DNA of 5,011 nt, from NCBI GenBank assembly GCA_947260045.1, contig CAMYOP010000217.1:1-5011 (forward strand), read 5' to 3'. The translations under genes were made by a program, and so were the position numbers. This stretch comes from an uncultured Desulfobulbaceae bacterium (GTDB lineage: Bacteria > Desulfobacterota > Desulfobulbia > Desulfobulbales > Desulfobulbaceae). Positions 4,973 to 5,011 of this stretch are shown in pieces. Under the pieces are notes generated by a model. That model worked only from the letters and a program-made list of their open reading frames with translations, was not told where the DNA came from and did no database searches. Within the stretch, counting starts at the first letter, position 1. Each line of letters begins with the position of its first letter.

Positions 4973-5011
4973 ATGAAAATCAAAGCTAAGGTTAACAAAT
5001 GGAGAATAATG
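4973..5011 (+). CDS. start of an unidentified gene, cut by the window edge
   Basis: ATG at 4973 follows AAGGA (4963-4967) with a 5-base spacer, and 13 codons (MKIKAKVNKWRIM) run in frame to the end of the window. The strongly basic start (five Lys/Arg in the first 11 residues) is what precedes a first membrane helix or signal peptide, as in many chemoreceptors and sensor proteins, but too little is visible to name a family. It diverges from the broken response regulator. Confidence 0.6.
   Translation, partial: MKIKAKVNKWRIM

Overview
The window looks like a chromosomal piece of a free-living Gram-negative bacterium with a respiratory, c-di-GMP-signalling lifestyle. The moderately AT-rich sequence, strong Shine-Dalgarno sites, a bacteriohemerythrin, a periplasm-facing di-haem cytochrome c peroxidase and two-component style GGDEF/HD-GYP genes would fit a marine or sediment Desulfobacterota (Desulfobulbales-like). 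That taxonomic guess is inference only.

Layout. Positions 1-305 hold a possible 25-codon micro-ORF with a very good ribosome binding site, an AT-rich inverted repeat that overlaps an FNR/CRP-like dyad, and a likely promoter. Three intact genes then run left to right with short gaps (54 and 70 bases) and no convincing terminator between them: a single-domain bacteriohemerythrin (306-722), a membrane-anchored di-haem cytochrome c peroxidase (777-1817) and a membrane-bound diguanylate cyclase with a large periplasmic sensor domain (1888-3411). They plausibly form one transcription unit joining oxygen binding, peroxide removal and an envelope-sensing c-di-GMP synthase.

Right of the cyclase the DNA is a graveyard of c-di-GMP genes. 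Bases 3412-3672 carry a short decayed copy of a GGDEF C-terminus, including a 33-base exact repeat of the neighbouring cyclase gene. On the minus strand, 3673-4745 is a response-regulator gene (REC-GAF-HD-GYP) destroyed by a REC deletion, three frame changes and two nonsense codons; its HD metal dyad also reads QN. Its start codon and ribosome binding site survive.

From 4746 to 4972 lies a divergent intergenic region with a terminator-like hairpin whose left arm can alternatively pair with a perfect 9-base complement further on, an attenuator-like layout in front of a plus-strand gene that begins at 4973 and leaves the window after 13 codons.

Net picture: an intact cyclase kept next to oxidative-defence genes while a neighbouring phosphodiesterase-type gene and a second cyclase fragment have been lost. 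No CRISPR, tRNA, rRNA, insertion sequence or integrase was seen.
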